DNA of 64,000 nucleotides from Riptortus pedestris (Eukaryota; Arthropoda; Insecta; Hemiptera; Alydidae): NCBI GenBank assembly GCA_019009955.1, contig CM032230.1, positions 104,816,001 to 104,880,000 of the forward strand, read 5' to 3'. Shown piece by piece: positions 60,461 to 64,000 of this stretch (position 1 is its first letter; each line of letters starts with the position of its first letter). The notes under the pieces were generated by a model. It saw only the letters and a program-made list of their open reading frames with translations, ran no database searches and was not told where the DNA came from. The position numbers and the translations under genes were made by a program.

Positions 60461-60676
60461 AACGGTAAAGCAGTCTTTTTGGTTATTCGCTACCGAGTTA
60501 CCACACAAAAAGAATACAATTTAGATTTTATTGCGTTCATCTAATTGTTCTAATTTTTTAACACATTTATACTTCCCAAATACACTGACACTCACACTTG
60601 CCCACTCATAAAAACTTATATTAGTTAATGAATCTATAAATAAATTTATTATAGTGTATCAAATAGTTGTTGTGAC

Positions 60677-62171
60677 CTACAATATAAACTTAGTTGGAGT
60701 ACAGCACTCTTCTCCCCAGGGAAGCCAGGAACAGCAAGACGCCCCCGCTGGACAGCAATGTAAGTCACAACAGAAGAAGCCTTCTTGACAGAGTTTAGAA
60801 AGGCCACAGTGCTCTAGAAACCAGGGAGACAACGTCAAAACCATTAGTGTCACACACTATAAAAATACTCAATTAAATAAACTTAGTAAATAGATAGTAA
60901 ATTAAAATAAAATCGGGCACGCTACATTCATATGAATCCAGGCTTAGTTGAAGTGAGGAAGAGAAGACTATATACAAATGCTTCAACAAATTTACTTCGC
61001 TTGGTAAATCGTAGTTTGTGTATTCCAAGAAAGAGAAGATGCTTTTTTTGGACTATTAAAAAAAGAGGAAAAAAACGAAAGACATAACAATAGTAAGGCA
61101 CAGTACAGAGTATTATATAAATTATTATTTATTTATTTAAAAAAAAAAGTATTAATTAAGGAATGACATGTCTCTATAAGTTCCATTGAAGCAATCTGAT
61201 TCTCACTAACTATGGAAATGCCAAAAATATTTAATTCTGAAGATCTACAAAATTATCGGTAACTACTTTGACTTGAATATATGTATGAGTTTGACATAAG
61301 AAGGGACGCAATGGCGAAAATATAAAAGAGCTTCCTGCAGATAAATAATTCCAAAAAGTCCGAAAATAATTCATATAGATTATTTACGAAAATCAATCAG
61401 TGACAATATTTGACTGATCTGAAATTTCGTGGATTTTAATGTGCTTAAGGGGGCTCAGGTTAGCCATGAGATTTAAAACGTTGGCCTTATAATCTCACTT
61501 GGTTAACCTAGAATGGTTAGTTTGATTCTCGCCCGGGCAAATAGGAATTTATTTAGTGACAAACTCATTAAATAAAGCCCTTAGTCCCACTCTGGCTAGA
61601 AAAGGGCGGAAACCTGTGATAACTCGATTAGCCATAGTAGCAAAAAGTGGGCGCTAATAAATAATTTAATTTTAGTGAGTTTAATACAATATTAAAAAAT
61701 TTGATGTGATTGGAAATTCGGTAATTATGTAATTCCATTATATTATCGTTTGGCGTTAATTAATAATGGAGTTTGACTAAAATAAGAACCAAACAGATGT
61801 AGTGGTAATTATATATTATCGATTATACTGCTTTTCGTGTCAGTATCCTATTATCTATGGTGGATAGAACTGTCTATGCCTCACTAGGTCAGAATTTAAT
61901 TGGACAGCTCTTGTCAAGACGATTTATTTTGATATATTTTGTCATAATGATAAACTTAAATATATAAATTGTGACATATCTCAAACATTAAATGTAATAT
62001 TAATGAAAAATTAACACCACATTTAATAATAAACTATGAATTTATAATATTCAAAGTTTTTGCTAACTATACAGCATTAGATAACAACTTACCACCGAGT
62101 AGGCTCTGAGAAAAAACTAAAGATTGAAAAGAGAATAGAAATATTACAACCGTAGACAACCACATTTTCAT
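60677..62171 (-). CDS. Secreted granulin-like Cys-ladder peptide gene 16, two exons
   Basis: Exons (minus): 62171-62093 and 60813-60677; 216 nt, 71 residues. The leader has two in-frame ATGs (MKMWLSTVVIFLFSFQSLVF, then SQSLLG). The first gives the family-typical 79-nt exon, so I chose it. The exon ends GGTG|GTAAGT in phase 1. The ladder, after ggtttctag, is C-x5-C-x5-CC-x3-CC-x5-CC-x8-CC with EGFFCC, ending TPTKFIL-TAG; AATAAA lies about 30 nt downstream. This is the right-most and probably first member of the array in transcriptional order. Confidence 0.77.
61448..61671 (+). mobile_element. tRNA-derived SINE, same family
   Basis: GGGGCTCAGGTTAGCCATGAG head, TTAGTTTGATTCTCGCC (B-box-like), CCCTTAGTCCCACTCTGGCTAG body, and GTGGGCGCTAATAAATAATTT end. 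It lies in the intron of gene 16. Confidence 0.65.
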
Positions 62172-62229
62172 CACTTTTACTATCTCAGAATGAGTCACTC
62201 ACGGTCTAATTTCTCCATTTATCTTATTT

Positions 62230-63316
62230 TTTTGTACACGTCTATTTTTCAGTATCACGCTGTAACGAGTCAAGGGTATCGTAAACGTTTTATAAACTCA
62301 AGATTAAGTTTTTACGTAGATAAAAATAGTCACTCTTGACGTAATCTGGATTTAAAAGCCAATATAAGATAATCCCTTTTATGTATATCATCGCACGATT
62401 TTTTAAATTGTCTCTTTGTGATGAATGTTACTACTTCTACATCTACAGTCAAACTGTCATCTAAAAAAAAAACTCCTGGAACTCCGTCTAGTTTTCTTGA
62501 AAACAATACAGTTGAGTTGTTCCTACAAGAATATTAATTCTGGAAGTAGAGGTTATAAAACGGATAAAACTCCACTTATGACTATTTATCTTTTTCACCG
62601 TAAATTCTTCAGAAATATTAAACAAAGAATTTTATTACATTTTTCCTTACGAAAACAAATTTCTATATGATATAGAGAATAAATATATTCTTGCCTCAAA
62701 GAATCAGTTAATTTATTCTTGTAGGATATCTTTCATACTCGTATAAATATAAAATACATTTCTTTGCCAATGTTTAATATTATTCTGGGGAATTCTTTTA
62801 TATTTATATTAAGTTTGAATATATTTTAATGAATTTAAAAAGTAATAAATGTAGGCTTAACTTACGCTACAACGAAATAAGTGTGTGGTACAAGAAAATT
62901 ATGTAGTCTTCATATCAGAGCTCGGACTATTATTAGCTCGTTTCCTATAGGTTTTTCATGTTTTAGCATCTGATACTTATAACATCTTAACTGTACACTT
63001 AGTCAATAAGTTAGTATTATCTTATTGACTGCAATTTATTACAGTTTAGGTGTACACTTATTTTCGTCGTCGGAATTTTAGAACTCCACTGTTTTACGAA
63101 ACACGCCTGGAAGCATCGCTTTCTATGGTTCTGACCTCCGAGAGTTTATTCGATTTTGATCGTTCAGTCGGTTTTTGTCTGGATTTGGCTTGTGTTTTCG
63201 ATGATATGAATGTTTTATTTGTTCGTAGATGAAAGTTCTGTGCGTGCTGGGTTTTAATTAGCAATTAAGTAATTTTTGTCTAATACTAATAAATGTAAGC
63301 ATAATATAACAGTTTA
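62230..63316. other. Non-coding stretch upstream of the array's last gene
   Basis: No further leader or ladder exon was found on the minus strand. The plus ORF at 63050-63232 (60 codons) is less AT-rich but not recognised. Confidence 0.4.
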
Positions 63317-63504
63317 GGGGTCAGCGTGGTTAGAGCGCAGGACTTTAAAGCCAAAGATTGTGAGTTGGAGTACTGGCTGGCCCCTACTTCCCGGTACGGC
63401 TGGTCCCCGTGGGAAGGTAGACCATTACCACCTCATGTAGGGGAGTCCTACAGATTGAAACACCTGTAAATAAAGGGCTTACAAAAAAAAAAAAAAAAAA
63501 AAAA
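63317..63504 (+). mobile_element. Second tRNA-derived SINE family, with poly(A)
   Basis: It starts GGGGTCAGCGTGGTTAGAGCG (A box) and continues through a tRNA-like arm and a weak B box (GAGTTGGAGTACTGG) to AATAAAGGGCTTAC and A24. Nothing but the tRNA-like head pattern is shared with the other SINE. Confidence 0.6.
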
Positions 63505-63523
63505 AGATTGCAACCCCCGAAAC

Positions 63524-63900
63524 ATTTTAGCAGATTTCCCTTAGGGGAAATCAGCTATTGAGGTTGTACTCATGACGCGATTTTTGTAACATTTCCTGTT
63601 ACCGCTCTAGAGGACGAAATTATTACTAAACTCGATATTTTGTCGTTTTATATTAAAAGAAAGATCAAGTGCGTTAACGGCTGAAATCGGAAAGTTCGAA
63701 AAGGAAGTTCGAAAATTCGAAATATCTCTGTTACTATACGTAGGATCGCAAAATTCTATTCAAAACAATCTTATTGAAAAATAAAATTTACTATGAATAT
63801 TGTTATATACATTTATTATCTAGCTTGAATATTAGCCGAGATATTGGCATTTTTCAGTTTTCAGCCTTCAGCAAACCCCCATTTCTACTAATGTTACATA
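63524..63900 (+). mobile_element. Helentron-like element, left portion
   Basis: It begins TTTTAGCAGATTTCCCTTAGGGGAAATCAGC and follows the family core. It lacks the (AT)n tract and the hairpin end, diverging near 63860. Confidence 0.5.
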
Positions 63901-64000
63901 AGCAATACTCTGTTATATAATAAACCACATTATTCCAAGCCACAAATACCAAATACGTTCTGTTGAATCCCCCTTCTTTTAAAGAAGGGGGTACCTTCTT

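Noticed and set aside
63050..63232. 60-codon plus ORF
   Set aside because: It lies on the opposite strand to the array, has no signal peptide or domain, and shows no splice or poly(A) context.

Overview
The window is AT-rich, intron-bearing animal DNA, most likely an insect or other arthropod. It holds LINE, SINE, foldback and Helentron-like repeats, long (AT)n tracts and introns of 0.09-4.2 kb. There are no bacterial-type operons, no rRNA and no convincing functional tRNA gene. I cannot name the species from the sequence.

The main content is a tandem, fully co-oriented (minus strand) family of small secreted cysteine-rich peptide genes covering almost the whole window (about 1.3-62.2 kb). 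Eleven are complete by eye (4076-2294, 10853-7970, 13070-12666, 18839-17321, 22169-19539, 28609-24072, 45321-42487, 51206-50793, 56021-53053, 58967-56560, 62171-60677). Each has a first exon of 67-85 nt coding a signal peptide and ending in phase 1 at a GT donor. A second exon then codes a cysteine ladder, usually C-x(4-6)-C-x5-CC-x(3-6)-CC-x5-CC-x(6-9)-CC, which resembles the N-terminal half of a granulin domain. Six genes also have a short third exon coding a Cys-free tail. All eleven spliced models keep frame and give 65-98 residues. TATA-like boxes lie about 31-65 nt upstream of most of the ATGs.

Five further cysteine exons (29564, 32263, 34324, 36710 and 39040, minus strand) have no clean leader exon. 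With the exon at 42632 they form a run of six behind the single good leader at 45321. This suggests either alternative last-exon splicing from a shared leader or genes that lost their leaders. One of them (39083-38889) reads open through its own splice-acceptor tract, which then encodes a plausible signal peptide. There is also an orphan leader exon at the left edge (1395-1317) and a decayed cysteine exon near 47.0 kb.

Between and inside the genes lie about twenty copies of one AT-microsatellite-containing element. Its asymmetric ends (AGCAGATTTCCC inverted repeat plus a subterminal hairpin) resemble Helentron-associated elements. There are also pieces of at least two non-LTR retrotransposon families (one 5'-inverted insertion with a target-site duplication), tRNA-derived SINEs, a foldback element, an ~0.8-kb element with long terminal inverted repeats, and a TTAA-flanked palindromic element with a hammerhead-ribozyme-like core. 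The likely biology is a rapidly duplicating locus for extracellular disulfide-rich peptides (defence, saliva/venom or signalling; the sequence does not say which), shaped by repeats.
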